Below are positions 24,634-33,817 of a stretch of 50,897 bases of DNA, in pieces (within the stretch, counting starts at the first letter, position 1; each line of letters opens with the position of its first letter). The stretch is from NCBI RefSeq assembly GCF_001544755.2, contig NZ_FCOF02000046.1, forward strand, positions 1 to 50,897, given 5' to 3'. The DNA comes from Caballeronia catudaia (GTDB lineage Bacteria; Pseudomonadota; Gammaproteobacteria; Burkholderiales; Burkholderiaceae). The translations under genes were made by a program, and so were the position numbers. The notes below the pieces were generated by a model. The model ran no database searches. It was not told where the DNA came from and saw nothing but the letters and a program-made list of their open reading frames with translations.

Positions 24634-25440
24634 TCAGGAACCGCGGAACACCGGATTGCGCTTGCCATGGAACGCTTCGACGCCTTCACGGAAATCGTCC
24701 GAGGTTCGCAGACGGCTATAGCAATGCCCTTCGAGTTCGATCGCGATCGAGAGCGGCGCATCTTCGGAATCGTTGAGCAGCTTCTTCGCCGTGCGTTGCG
24801 CGAGCGGCGAAAACGAGCGCAACTCGTTGACGAGTGCATCGGTGGCGGTTTCCAGTTCCGCATCCGGCACGCAATCGACCACGATGCCCCACTCGTACGC
24901 CTGCTTGCCCGGTATGCGGCGCGAGCGCATCACGATGTCCTTGGTCCTGCCGACGCCGACCATCTGCTGCAACCGCGCCGATCCGCCCGAGCCCGGAATC
25001 TGCCCGAGCTTCTGTTCGGGCAGTGCATAGAACGTGGTCTCGGTCGCTATGCGGAAGTCGCACGCAAGTGACAGCTCGAAGCCCACGCCGAAGCAGAAAC
25101 CGCGATTGGCCGCGATCACCGGCTTCGAGCAGCGCGCGGGCGCCGCGATATTCCAGGCGAGCTTCGAGACATGCTCGGGCGAAGCTTCGAGAAAGCCCTT
25201 GATGTCGCCGCCGCTCGAAAAGTGCTCGCCCTTCGCGCGCACGACGATTACGCGCACCCGATCGTCTTCGTCGAGCGCCTCGAACGCGGCGCGCAACTGG
25301 TCGCGCGCGTGCATCGAGATCACGTTGAACGGCGGGCGATGCAGGATGATGTCGGCGCGCTCGCGCCCGGCGTCTATCTCGATCGAGAAGCCGTCGAGGT
25401 CCTTTAGCAGTGCTTGGCCGTGATGGATCAAATCGGTCAT
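24634..25440 (-). CDS. hmfE: Crotonase family hydrolase/hydratase of furoyl-CoA degradation
   Basis: A 268-residue enoyl-CoA hydratase/isomerase family protein. The oxyanion-hole segments are present: HFSSGGDIKGF near 93-103 and GFCFGVGFELSLACDF near 118-133, then the Glu-bearing loop PEQKLGQIPGSGG near 145-157. In the hmf pathway HmfE acts as the 2-oxoglutaroyl-CoA hydrolase step that follows ring hydroxylation and opening. The name is given from conserved position between hmfD and hmfH; the fold alone would say only crotonase. Six bases separate it from hmfD, so the two are co-translated. Confidence 0.87.
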   Translation of the reverse strand: MTDLIHHGQALLKDLDGFSIEIDAGRERADIILHRPPFNVISMHARDQLRAAFEALDEDDRVRVIVVRAKGEHFSSGGDIKGFLEASPEHVSKLAWNIAAPARCSKPVIAANRGFCFGVGFELSLACDFRIATETTFYALPEQKLGQIPGSGGSARLQQMVGVGRTKDIVMRSRRIPGKQAYEWGIVVDCVPDAELETATDALVNELRSFSPLAQRTAKKLLNDSEDAPLSIAIELEGHCYSRLRTSDDFREGVEAFHGKRNPVFRGS

Positions 25441-25446
25441 GGTGGT

Positions 25447-27018
25447 CTACTCCTTGGTGATTTCGGTGTGGTGTGCAGCGGATGCGGACAGACCGCCATC
25501 GCATTGATATTCGCCTGCGGAAAGCTTGCGGCGCAGGATCTTGCCGACCGGCGATTTCGGGATGTCATCGACGAACACGTAGTCGCGCGGACGCTTGAAG
25601 TTGACCAGGTCCGACTCGCGGCACCATGTGTCGAGCGCGGCTGAATCGACGTAGGCGCGGCGCTTGATGAACGCGACCACGCGCTGGCCCCAGCGCTCGT
25701 CCTTCACGCCCGCGACGGCCACTTCATCGACCGACGGATGCAGCGAAAGTACCGATTCGATGTCGACCGGCGAGATGTTCTCGCCGCCGCTGATGATCAT
25801 GTCGTCGACTCGTCCGGAAACGTAAAGGTCGCCGTCTTCGTCGAAGTAGCCGGTGTCGCCGGTGAAGTACCACCCTTCGCGGAGCGACTTCGCGTTGGCA
25901 TCGGGGCGATTCCAATAGCCTTCGAAAGCTTCGTCGCCGAGCAGGTCCACGATGATCTGGCCTTCCTCGCCGACTTCGGCCCTCTGATCGGGCGAGAGCG
26001 CATCGAGCTTCACGACGCGCAACCGCGTATTGATGCCCGCGCGGCCCGCGCTGCCGGGTTTCTTCGTCGCGTCCTGATCGATGCTGAACGTGTAGACCTC
26101 GGATGAGCCGTAGTGATTGACGAAGAGCTCCGGCTCGAACGCGGCCGAGAGGCGCTTGAGCAGGCCGTCGTTCATCGGTGCGCCCGCGAAGCCGAGCTTT
26201 CTGACCGACGACGTGTCCGTGCTCGCGAATGCGCTGTCGGCGAGCAGGTCGTGATAGAGCGTCGGCACGAGATACAGGCACGTGAGGCCGTGCTTCGCGA
26301 TGGACTCGAGCGCGAGCCGCGCGTTCCAGCGCCGCACACAGACGAAGAGACCATCGACGAGCGCCATCGAGAGCAGCGAGCGCACGCCCATCGTGTGATA
26401 GAGCGGCATCACGCCGAGTGTGCGTTCGCCGCGCCGGTACAGGTTCTGCGCGACGTGCGCTAGCGCGCCCGCGCGTTCATGCCGGTGACGGCGCGGCACA
26501 CCCTTCGCCTTGCCGGTCGTGCCCGATGTGTAGAGAATCAGCGAGAGATCGTCTGCATTCGCGTCGGTGGTTTCGCCTGCATGCGCGCGTTCGACGAGCA
26601 GCGCGTCGTAGGAGATCGTGCGGCCTTGGGCGCCATCAAGTCCGATGCGCGGCACGTTCTGCGCCGCGCTGCTTTGCAAGACGGCATCCGCGCACACCGG
26701 TTCGTAGACGATCGCCTTCACGCCCGCGTCAGTCACACAGTAGTCGAGTTCGTCGGGTTTGGCGCGCCAGTTGAGCGGCACGATGACGATGCCCGCGAAC
26801 TGGCAGGCCCAATGCAGCGTCGCCATTTCCCAGCGGTTCTGCAGCACGACGAGCAGCCGGTCGCCACGTGAGAGACCGAGTTTGCGCAAGCCATCGGCGA
26901 CATTGAGGATGACGCGGTGCCACTGCGCGTAGGTGAATTGCGTATCGCCATCGACGAGCGCGAGCGCGTCCGGACTGCGCTCGACGCTTTGCAGGAACGT
27001 GCGTCCGAGATCAAGCAT
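25447..27018 (-). CDS. hmfD: 2-Furoyl-CoA synthetase (AMP-forming acyl-CoA ligase)
   Basis: A 523-residue ANL-superfamily ligase. The ATG at 27018 has a near-perfect GGAGG upstream. Motifs in order: the P-loop LILYTSGTTGKAKG (about 160-173), NHYGSSEVYTF (about 305), the hinge region TGDTGYFDEDGDLYVSGRVD followed by ISGGENISP (about 400-430), and the C-terminal catalytic Lys in KSPVGKILRRKL. It activates 2-furoate with ATP and CoA to 2-furoyl-CoA. Substrate is inferred from the neighbouring molybdenum hydroxylase genes. Its start overlaps the hmfC stop by eight bases. Confidence 0.88.
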   Translation of the reverse strand: MLDLGRTFLQSVERSPDALALVDGDTQFTYAQWHRVILNVADGLRKLGLSRGDRLLVVLQNRWEMATLHWACQFAGIVIVPLNWRAKPDELDYCVTDAGVKAIVYEPVCADAVLQSSAAQNVPRIGLDGAQGRTISYDALLVERAHAGETTDANADDLSLILYTSGTTGKAKGVPRRHRHERAGALAHVAQNLYRRGERTLGVMPLYHTMGVRSLLSMALVDGLFVCVRRWNARLALESIAKHGLTCLYLVPTLYHDLLADSAFASTDTSSVRKLGFAGAPMNDGLLKRLSAAFEPELFVNHYGSSEVYTFSIDQDATKKPGSAGRAGINTRLRVVKLDALSPDQRAEVGEEGQIIVDLLGDEAFEGYWNRPDANAKSLREGWYFTGDTGYFDEDGDLYVSGRVDDMIISGGENISPVDIESVLSLHPSVDEVAVAGVKDERWGQRVVAFIKRRAYVDSAALDTWCRESDLVNFKRPRDYVFVDDIPKSPVGKILRRKLSAGEYQCDGGLSASAAHHTEITKE

Positions 27019-27547
27019 GTTCGACCTCCTTCGTGCTTGCCTCGGCCCGGCGGCGCGCCGCCACGTCGAGCACCGCGGCCACGATGGGCGTGTAGCCCGT
27101 ACAGCGGCAGATATGACCCGAGAGCATCTCGCGCACTTGCTCTTCACTCGGGTCGGGCACGCGTTGCAGGTAGTCGGCACACGACATCAGAATGCCCGCG
27201 GTGCAGAAGCCGCACTGCAGTGCGTGATGCCGCTGGAACGCCTGCTGCAAGTCGCCGAGCGTCTGATCGGGCGCCAGGCCTTCGACGGTATCGATATGGC
27301 GCCCATCGGCCTGCACCGCGAGCATCAGGCACGAGCGCGCCGCGACACCATCGACATGCACGGTACATGCGCCGCACACGCCATGTTCGCAGCCGACGTG
27401 CGTGCCGGTCGCGCCGAGTTCGTGCCGGATGAAGTCCGACAGCAGTTCTCGCGGCTCGCAATAGCCGCTTCGTTCGCGGCCGTTAAGCGTCAGCGCGATG
27501 CGCCGCGCTTCGCCTTGCCGCAGAATGTTCGTCGATGTCTTGCTCAC
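27011..27547 (-). CDS. hmfC: 2-Furoyl-CoA dehydrogenase, 2Fe-2S subunit
   Basis: A 178-residue small subunit of a xanthine-dehydrogenase-family molybdenum hydroxylase. It starts with GTG at 27547, which overlaps the hmfB stop (GTGA) and is preceded by GGAGG. The plant-type ferredoxin domain has GCEHGVCGACTV followed by SC for one 2Fe-2S cluster. The helical second domain has QCGFCTAG and GHICRCTGY for the other. It relays electrons from the molybdenum site in HmfA to the FAD in HmfB. All eight cluster cysteines are present. Confidence 0.92.
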   Translation of the reverse strand: MSKTSTNILRQGEARRIALTLNGRERSGYCEPRELLSDFIRHELGATGTHVGCEHGVCGACTVHVDGVAARSCLMLAVQADGRHIDTVEGLAPDQTLGDLQQAFQRHHALQCGFCTAGILMSCADYLQRVPDPSEEQVREMLSGHICRCTGYTPIVAAVLDVAARRRAEASTKEVEHA

Positions 27548-28365
27548 TTCGCCTCCTCGATCACGCGCCATCCGAGTTGCCGGACCAAATTCCGGCGATA
27601 TTTCGCGCTGATGTGCGCGTCGTCCTGCGCGTTCAGTTTCCAACTCAAATCGTTCAGTGCGCCGCGCAAGTCGTCGCCCGAGAGACGCGGCCATTGCTCC
27701 GTCACCGGCCGGTCCGCGACGCCGCCCACTGCAATACGGATCGAATCGTCGGTGACCACGGCCGCGCACGCGACGATCGCGAAATCACCGTGTCGCGCCG
27801 AAAATTCCGCGAACGCGTAGCGCTCGCCTGCCTTGCGCAGCGGGAAGCGCACCGCTTCGACGAGTTCGTCGGGCTCGCGCGCGGTCATCAGCATTCCCTG
27901 AAAGAAGTCCTGCGCGGCGAGCGTGCGGCGCCTCTTTCGCGAGCGCAGCATCACGTCGCCGCCGAGCGCCGAAAGCACGAGCGGCAACTCGGCGCTCGGG
28001 TCCGCATGCGCGATCGATCCGCACACGGTTCCGCGATTGCGAATCTGAAAGTGCGAGATATGCGGGAAGGCCATCGCGAGCAGCGGCGCTTCGTCGGTGA
28101 GCGTGCTGCGCCATTCGACGCTGCCTTGCGTCGCCGCGGCGTTGACGACGAGATGCCCCGCCTCCTTGTCCACGCGCACGGCATCGAGTTCGGCGGTGCG
28201 CGAGATATCGACGAGCACCTTCGGCTGCGCGAGCCGCATATTGAGCACGGCCATCAGCGACTGGCCGCCCGCCAGCACGCGGGCGTCTTCGCCGTATTGC
28301 GCGAGCGCGTCGAGCGCGTCTTGCGCGGCCATCGCGCGCAGGTAATCGAACGGTGCAGGCTTCAT
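27544..28365 (-). CDS. hmfB: 2-Furoyl-CoA dehydrogenase, FAD subunit
   Basis: A 273-residue medium subunit of the molybdenum hydroxylase family. The PCMH-type FAD domain (about 1-170) has LAGGQSLMAVLNMRLAQP near 32-49 and RNRGTVCGSIAHADPSAELP near 108-127; a CO-dehydrogenase flavoprotein C-terminal domain follows. The start at 28365 is supported by AGGAGA seven bases upstream, and its ATG overlaps the hmfA stop. It receives electrons from HmfC and passes them on to an external acceptor. Assignment to furoyl-CoA is by operon context. Confidence 0.9.
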   Translation of the reverse strand: MKPAPFDYLRAMAAQDALDALAQYGEDARVLAGGQSLMAVLNMRLAQPKVLVDISRTAELDAVRVDKEAGHLVVNAAATQGSVEWRSTLTDEAPLLAMAFPHISHFQIRNRGTVCGSIAHADPSAELPLVLSALGGDVMLRSRKRRRTLAAQDFFQGMLMTAREPDELVEAVRFPLRKAGERYAFAEFSARHGDFAIVACAAVVTDDSIRIAVGGVADRPVTEQWPRLSGDDLRGALNDLSWKLNAQDDAHISAKYRRNLVRQLGWRVIEEAK

Positions 28366-31300
28366 GCGTGTCTCCTGAAACGTGCGAGGAGTCTTGCGAT
28401 CCACGATCCGTGCGCTTGCACCGGCTTGCCCGCCGCCTGCCGTCCGAGCGATTCGAACAACTGCTTCAGCACGACCTTCGCCGCGCCTTCGAGCATGCGG
28501 CCGCCGACCGCCGCGACCTTGCCTGACACCTGCGCTTCGTAGTCGTACGTGAGCCGCGTGCCGCTGCCTTGCGGCGTCAGTTCGACGAGACCGCTGCCGC
28601 GCGCGCTGCCGAGCGGCGAGATCCCCGCGCCAGCGAGTCGCAGGCGGAGCGGCGCATCGATCTCCGACAAGCCGATACGCGCCTCGAATCGCGCCTTGAT
28701 CATGCCGACGCCGACGGTCACGTCCGCGCGATATTGGTTCGGCGCGGTTTCTTCGAGCGCGTGACAGCCGGGAATGACGTTCGCGAGCGTCTTCGGATCG
28801 AGCAGCACGGCGAACACAGCTTCGGGCGTCGCGGGCAGATCCACCGTTCCTTGCGCCGTCAGCGCGCGTCCGCCGCCCGGCGTCACGGGCTTCGTGGCCG
28901 GCGCTTCACGATATTCCGGCCGCGACGGTTCGGGATCGTCAATGCCGACCATCGCCATCACTTTTGGCGGCGTGAGCGGCAAGCGAATGTCTTCGACGCC
29001 GAGCGCATCCGCCACCGCATTCGCGATGCATGGCGGTGTGCTCATGTTGTTGCCTTCGCCGAGACCTTTCGCGCCAAGCGGCGTGAAAGGCGAAGGCGTC
29101 TCCAGATGCACGATCAGCGGATCGGGCACTTCGCAGGTCGTCGGCATCAGATAGTCGGCGAGCGTGCCGGACTGGAAGCTGCCGTCCGCGCCGTAGCGGA
29201 ACTCTTCCATCAGCGCCGCGCCGACGCCTTGCGCGAACGCGCCGCGAATCTGGCCATCGGCGAGTGCGGGATTGAGGATGGTGCCGGCGTCGTGCGCGGT
29301 CACATACCGGTCGATACGCACGCGTCCCGTCGCGCGATCCACTTCGACGCCGCACATGTCGAACGCGAAGCCATACGCCGCCGATGTATTGACGCGGTCC
29401 TGTTCGTCAGGCGCATCCATGTGCGGCGGCGACCAGAACACGGTTTCGCGCAGGCCCGGCTCTTCGCCCTCCGGCAACAGCGCGGGCGCCCAGTGCGGCG
29501 CATTGCTCGCGGCGCGCGCGAACGGCAGCGCGCGGTCTTCGGCGTGCCCCGGAAAGATGCGCGCACCTTCGAAGCGCACCTCGTCCGGTTCGCAGCCGAA
29601 CTGCTTTGCGAGCACGCGCGCGAGTTTGTCGCGCACGCGCGTCGCGGCGAGATGCACCGTGCCCGCCACCGCGCCCGCGAAGCGGCTCGAATAATTGCCC
29701 GCCGCGACAGACCAGGCGTCCTTGTGCGTATCGAATTCGACGTTGACGACGATGTCCTTCGGATCGAGCCCGAGCACGTCGGCGACGACTTGCGCGCACA
29801 CTGTCATGTGGCCCTGCCCCGCGGGCGTCGATGCGATCGTGACGACGACGCCGCCAAGCAGATCGACGCTGACGGTCGCGCTCGCGATCGCGCCGTTCTT
29901 CGGCCCGGCTTTCCTGCGTGCGTCGGCGGGCATCACGGTCGTGATGTAGCCCATGTTCGATACCGACGGCTCGACGATCGCCGCGAAGCCGATGCCATAC
30001 AGCCGCCCTTCCTTGCGCGCGGCATCGCGGCGCGCGACGAGTTCCCGGTATCCGCCTTCGTCGAGTGAACGGCGCAGCGCTTCCTGATAATTGCCTGAAT
30101 CGAGCAGCGCGCCCGCCGCCGCGCGATACGGGAACGCATCGGCGGGAACGAAGTTGCGGCGATACACGTCGAGCACATCGAGCTTCAGTTCGATCGCGAT
30201 GCGCTGGATCAGCCGCTCCAGCGCGAAGTACACCTGCGGTCCGCCGAAGCCGCGCACGAGGCCGGTCGGCGTCTTGTTCGTCAGCACGACCCGGTTGCGC
30301 ACGAGCAGATTCGGGATCGCGTACGCGCCCGTCAGGCAGCCGTGCATCCGGTAGAACGTCGCGGGCTCGGGCGCGCGCACGTAGCCGCCAACGTCTTCCA
30401 ACTGATCGTATGACAGCGCGACGATGCGGCCATCCGCTTCGACGGCCGCTTCGATCGTTGAAACACGCGCCGTCGCCGATGTCGCCGCGCTCAAGTGTTC
30501 GAGCCGATCCTCGACCCACTTCACCGGCGCGCCCGCCTTGCGCGACGCGAGGCACATCAGCACGACATATGGAAACACGGCCTGCTTCACGCCGAAGCTG
30601 CCGCCGGAGTCGCGCGGGGCCTTATGACGCAGCCGATTGGCAGGCACGTTCAACGCCATCGCCATGACGGCGTGCAGCGAGAACGGCCCCATGAAATTCG
30701 ACGTGACGTCGTAGCCTTCATCGCCCGAAAGATACTCGGCGACGACCACGCCGCACTCGATCGGCGCGCAGGTGTTGCGCGGATAATGCGCGACCAGCTT
30801 CACGCGATGCGGCGCGCGCTCGAAGGCCGCTTCCGGCTCGCCGTAGCGGAAATGCCGGTCGCTGACGACGTTGCTGCCGACGCGTTCGTGCAGCACCGGG
30901 GCGTCGTCCTTCGCGGCTTGTTCAATCGACGTCACGGGATCGAGCATGCCGTAGTCGACCTTGATCAGATCGAGCGCGTCTTCCGCGAGCGCACGCGATT
31001 CGGCCATCACGACCGCGACCGGCTCGCCGACGTAGCGCACGCGGTCCATCGCGAGCGCCCACTGTTCCATCGGCGATTTCACGCCGACGACGAACGGTCG
31101 CGACCACGGACGCAAATCGTCGCGCGTGAGCACGGCGCGCACGCCCGCGAGTTTCGATGCGGCCTCCGTATCGATCGACAGGATGTCCGCGTGCGCGTGC
31201 GGCGAACGCAGAATCGCGGCGTGCAGCGTGCCTGGCTTTACAGCGATGTCGTCGCCATAGCGGCCACGGCCCGTCAGGATCGCCGGGTCTTCGAGGCGCT

Positions 31301-31403
31301 GCATCGGGCGTCCGATGTGACGCTGCGGCGCGGTCGCTTCGCGCGTCTCCTTGTCGGCGACGCGCGCGTCCACGTGGGCGAATGCGGTTTCGCGCTGATT
31401 CAT
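28362..31403 (-). CDS. hmfA: 2-Furoyl-CoA dehydrogenase, molybdenum-binding large subunit with C-terminal SRPBCC domain
   Basis: A 1013-residue protein starting at ATG 31403 (GAGGAG upstream). The aldehyde oxidase / xanthine dehydrogenase a/b hammerhead is near 25-145 and the molybdopterin domains extend to about 780, with RGFGGPQVYFALERL, GQGHMTVCAQVV, and the active-site Glu in GAKGLGEGNN. About 830-985 is an extra SRPBCC/CoxG-like domain (ALTAQGTVDLPATPEAVFAVL, then GMIKARFEA). CoxG proteins bind the membrane or assist maturation of Mo-CODH, so the fusion may do the same. The enzyme hydroxylates 2-furoyl-CoA at C5 with water as oxygen source. Typical large subunits are about 750-800 residues; the excess is this domain. 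Confidence 0.9.
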   Translation of the reverse strand: MNQRETAFAHVDARVADKETREATAPQRHIGRPMQRLEDPAILTGRGRYGDDIAVKPGTLHAAILRSPHAHADILSIDTEAASKLAGVRAVLTRDDLRPWSRPFVVGVKSPMEQWALAMDRVRYVGEPVAVVMAESRALAEDALDLIKVDYGMLDPVTSIEQAAKDDAPVLHERVGSNVVSDRHFRYGEPEAAFERAPHRVKLVAHYPRNTCAPIECGVVVAEYLSGDEGYDVTSNFMGPFSLHAVMAMALNVPANRLRHKAPRDSGGSFGVKQAVFPYVVLMCLASRKAGAPVKWVEDRLEHLSAATSATARVSTIEAAVEADGRIVALSYDQLEDVGGYVRAPEPATFYRMHGCLTGAYAIPNLLVRNRVVLTNKTPTGLVRGFGGPQVYFALERLIQRIAIELKLDVLDVYRRNFVPADAFPYRAAAGALLDSGNYQEALRRSLDEGGYRELVARRDAARKEGRLYGIGFAAIVEPSVSNMGYITTVMPADARRKAGPKNGAIASATVSVDLLGGVVVTIASTPAGQGHMTVCAQVVADVLGLDPKDIVVNVEFDTHKDAWSVAAGNYSSRFAGAVAGTVHLAATRVRDKLARVLAKQFGCEPDEVRFEGARIFPGHAEDRALPFARAASNAPHWAPALLPEGEEPGLRETVFWSPPHMDAPDEQDRVNTSAAYGFAFDMCGVEVDRATGRVRIDRYVTAHDAGTILNPALADGQIRGAFAQGVGAALMEEFRYGADGSFQSGTLADYLMPTTCEVPDPLIVHLETPSPFTPLGAKGLGEGNNMSTPPCIANAVADALGVEDIRLPLTPPKVMAMVGIDDPEPSRPEYREAPATKPVTPGGGRALTAQGTVDLPATPEAVFAVLLDPKTLANVIPGCHALEETAPNQYRADVTVGVGMIKARFEARIGLSEIDAPLRLRLAGAGISPLGSARGSGLVELTPQGSGTRLTYDYEAQVSGKVAAVGGRMLEGAAKVVLKQLFESLGRQAAGKPVQAHGSWIARLLARFRRHA

Positions 31404-31407
31404 GACG

Positions 31408-32025
31408 TTACTCCTCACCTGCGGCGCGGCCGCCGAATTCATCGGCAAGACCGCTCCAGCGGCGCGCGATCTCGCCGTGCTCGATGCCGAACAAATCGAG
31501 AATGCGGCCGACCGTGTGATCGACCACGTCTTCGATCGTCTTCGGATGCGCGTAGAACGCGGGCACCGGCGGCATGACGATCGCCCCCATCTCGGTGGCG
31601 AGTGTCATGTTGCGCAGATGCGCGAGATTGAGCGGCGTTTCGCGCGCGACCAGCACGAGGCGGCGGCGCTCCTTGAGCATCACATCGGCGACACGCGTAA
31701 GCAGGTTGTCCGCGAAGCCGTTCGCGACGCCCGCAAGCGTTTTCATCGAACATGGCGCGATCACCATGCCTTCGGTCAAGAAAGATCCGCTCGCCACGGC
31801 CGCGCCGATATCGCGCACGTTGTGCACGACATCGGCAACGGCTTCGAGATCACCACGCGCGAGGCCGAGTTCCTGTGCTGCCGTCACCCCGCCCGACGCC
31901 GACACGATGAGATGCGTCTCGTGCGTGCCGAGCCGACGCAGCGCGGCGAGCAGGCGCACGCCGATCACCGCGCCGCTCGCGCCCGAAATGCCGACGACGA
32001 TGCGCGACTTGTTTCGCTCAGTCAT
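31408..32025 (-). CDS. hmfG: UbiX-like flavin prenyltransferase
   Basis: A 205-residue UbiX family protein. The start is ATG 32025, which overlaps the hmfF stop by eight bases. It has the FMN-binding VGISGASGAVIGVRLL (about 10-25), APCSMKTLAGVANG and NLAHLRNMTLATEMGA with the family arrangement. UbiX makes prenylated FMN from FMN and dimethylallyl phosphate; that cofactor is needed by UbiD-type decarboxylases such as the one encoded next to it. In the hmf naming this is the second FDCA decarboxylase gene, hmfG. It lies four bases upstream of hmfA. Confidence 0.9.
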   Translation of the reverse strand: MTERNKSRIVVGISGASGAVIGVRLLAALRRLGTHETHLIVSASGGVTAAQELGLARGDLEAVADVVHNVRDIGAAVASGSFLTEGMVIAPCSMKTLAGVANGFADNLLTRVADVMLKERRRLVLVARETPLNLAHLRNMTLATEMGAIVMPPVPAFYAHPKTIEDVVDHTVGRILDLFGIEHGEIARRWSGLADEFGGRAAGEE

Positions 32026-33520
32026 GGTCGCCGCCCAGGTAGGCTTCGAAAGCGGCGTTGTCGCCGGCGACAAGCGCGTCGAGGTCGACCGTCTCCTGCC
32101 CGGGAATGCGAACGCGCGTGAACACATGTTCCGGATAGACCACGGGTCGCGTCGCGTCGAGACCCATCTTCGCGCTCACACCTTGCAGATGCGGCGGCGC
32201 ATCCGCCGGTTGGCCCACCGTCGTCGAGGGATCGAGCGGCGAACCCTGTGCCCCCTCGATCACGACGAGATCGCGATCAGCCTGAAAGCGCGTCGCGATC
32301 GCCCATTCGATCTCGGCGGGATCGTGCAGGTCCACATCGGTATCGACGACGACGACCTGCTTGATGTCATAGTGCGCGCCGAACGCGCACAGGATGACGT
32401 TCTTCGCTTCGCCTTCGCGCTTCTTGTCGAATTGCACCCACAGGTGATAGCGGCACACGCCGCCCACAGACAGATGCACGTCCTTCACGGCGGGATGGCT
32501 GCGCTGAAGATGCGCGAGCAACGTGGCTTCGCGCGGAATCGCGCCGAGCAGCAGATGCTCCATTTCGGCGGGCACGATCGTATGAAAGATCGGATCGCGC
32601 CGATGCGTGAGGGCCGTCACTTCGATGACTTCGCGTGCTTCCTTCGCGCTGTAGTACTTCGGAAATTCGCCGAACGGACCTTCCGGCTCGCGCACGTTCG
32701 GCAGAATGCGCCCTTCGATGACGATCTCCGCAAACGCCGGCACGTGCACGCCGTTCGTCACGCATCGCGCGACAGGCAGCGGCGCACCGTGCAGCGCGCC
32801 CGCGATTTCGAGTTCGTCGTGATCGATCGGCGTGATCGCTTGCGACGCGAGCATCGTCAGGGGATCGACGCCAATCACGATGGCAACGTCCAGCGCATCG
32901 CCCTCGGCTTCCGCGTCGCGCTGGAATGCGTAGAGATGACGCGGCAGCAGCAGGATCGCCATGCGATCGGGGCCGTGCACCTGAATGCGGTTGATCGAGA
33001 CGTTCTGCACGCCGGTGCGCGGATTGCGCGCGATCACGAGACCGGCGGTGATGTACGGGCCGTTGTCGTGTTCGCTGTGGGTGGGAATCGGCAGCAATGC
33101 GTGCAGGTCGATGCCATTCGTATGAACGATCTCCTGACAGGGCGCGTCCGCTCGATCGACCACCCTCGATGGGATCGGCTGCGCGACCGCCGCCGAAAAG
33201 CGCGCGAGCAGGCCCGCTTCCTCGACGCCCAGCGCCTCCGCGATCCAGCCGCGCTTCGACATGAAGCCGGAGATGACCGGCACGCCCTTGCCGCCGGGCT
33301 GCGTGAAAAAAGCGGCCTGCGTACCGTCGAGCCGTTTGGCAATCGCGGCGAGTTCGTGTTCGAGCGCAACCGGCCGTTCGATGGTCGCGAGGCGGCCGGT
33401 CTTCGCGAGATGCGCGAGCCAGTCGCGCAGCGTGAGCGCTGACGTCTCTGAACGATTCGAGGCCCACGGAAGAGCAACGGTCGAAAAGGTGCCGCGCGTC
33501 GCGGCGTCGCGAATATTCAT
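32018..33520 (-). CDS. hmfF: 2,5-Furandicarboxylate decarboxylase, UbiD family
   Basis: A 500-residue UbiD family decarboxylase. The start ATG 33520 has GGAG six bases upstream; an ATG at 33532 is a less likely alternative. It shows NVSINRIQVHGPDRMAI (cofactor and metal region) and the catalytic Glu-containing REPEGPFGEFPKYYS. HmfF removes one carboxylate of FDCA to give 2-furoate, using prenylated FMN from HmfG and a divalent metal. A generic aromatic or cinnamate decarboxylase is the alternative from sequence alone, but the complete operon supports FDCA. It is the first gene of the ten-gene operon. Confidence 0.9.
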   Translation of the reverse strand: MNIRDAATRGTFSTVALPWASNRSETSALTLRDWLAHLAKTGRLATIERPVALEHELAAIAKRLDGTQAAFFTQPGGKGVPVISGFMSKRGWIAEALGVEEAGLLARFSAAVAQPIPSRVVDRADAPCQEIVHTNGIDLHALLPIPTHSEHDNGPYITAGLVIARNPRTGVQNVSINRIQVHGPDRMAILLLPRHLYAFQRDAEAEGDALDVAIVIGVDPLTMLASQAITPIDHDELEIAGALHGAPLPVARCVTNGVHVPAFAEIVIEGRILPNVREPEGPFGEFPKYYSAKEAREVIEVTALTHRRDPIFHTIVPAEMEHLLLGAIPREATLLAHLQRSHPAVKDVHLSVGGVCRYHLWVQFDKKREGEAKNVILCAFGAHYDIKQVVVVDTDVDLHDPAEIEWAIATRFQADRDLVVIEGAQGSPLDPSTTVGQPADAPPHLQGVSAKMGLDATRPVVYPEHVFTRVRIPGQETVDLDALVAGDNAAFEAYLGGDHD

Positions 33521-33817
33521 CTGCGTCTCCATCTGTCCCTTGCGTTTTTGCGGCCGGAGCGCCGCGGCACGGGATGAAATGAAGCGTAGCGAGGTTGCGA
33601 TATAAGTTCTAATACTGTTTTTTGATGTTTTGAATCATTAACATTGATATCAGCGTTAGCCCCAATGACACCGGTCTTTCAAGTCGATATCAATACACCG
33701 GTGGCGCCTCGACGCACAGCAGGGCATTGCAGGACCCGCCAGTAAGCTAGGCCGCAGCCACCGACTGATAACGTTGTCGAACGTCATAAGTCTTATTGAT
33801 ACAGAACTGAACGAGAA
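33521..33817. promoter_or_regulatory. Divergent promoter region of the hmf operon and LysR gene, with two related ATAAG palindromes
   Basis: This region is AT-rich around 33598-33655, unlike its flanks. TATAAG-TT-CTAATA at 33601-33614 is a near-palindrome with one mismatch. ATAAG-T-CTTAT at 33786-33796 is a perfect palindrome 21 bases before the LysR start. The two share the ATAAG/CTTAT arms and are about 185 bases apart. The first is about 80 bases upstream of hmfF and the second sits where an autoregulatory LysR site would be. Their identity as LysR binding sites is inferred. Confidence 0.5.

Noticed and set aside
24604..27018. Reading the hmfD-hmfE pair as ordinary fatty acid beta-oxidation genes
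   Set aside because: The ligase and crotonase are embedded between a molybdenum hydroxylase triad and an HmfH-type GMC gene, with UbiD/UbiX upstream. This matches the furoate pathway and not beta-oxidation.
28569..30068. A 499-codon open frame on the + strand
   Set aside because: It is antisense to hmfA and Arg/His-rich with no recognisable domain.
31574..33442. A 622-codon open frame on the + strand
   Set aside because: It is antisense to hmfG and hmfF, both of which have complete catalytic motifs. Composition is typical of a shadow frame.
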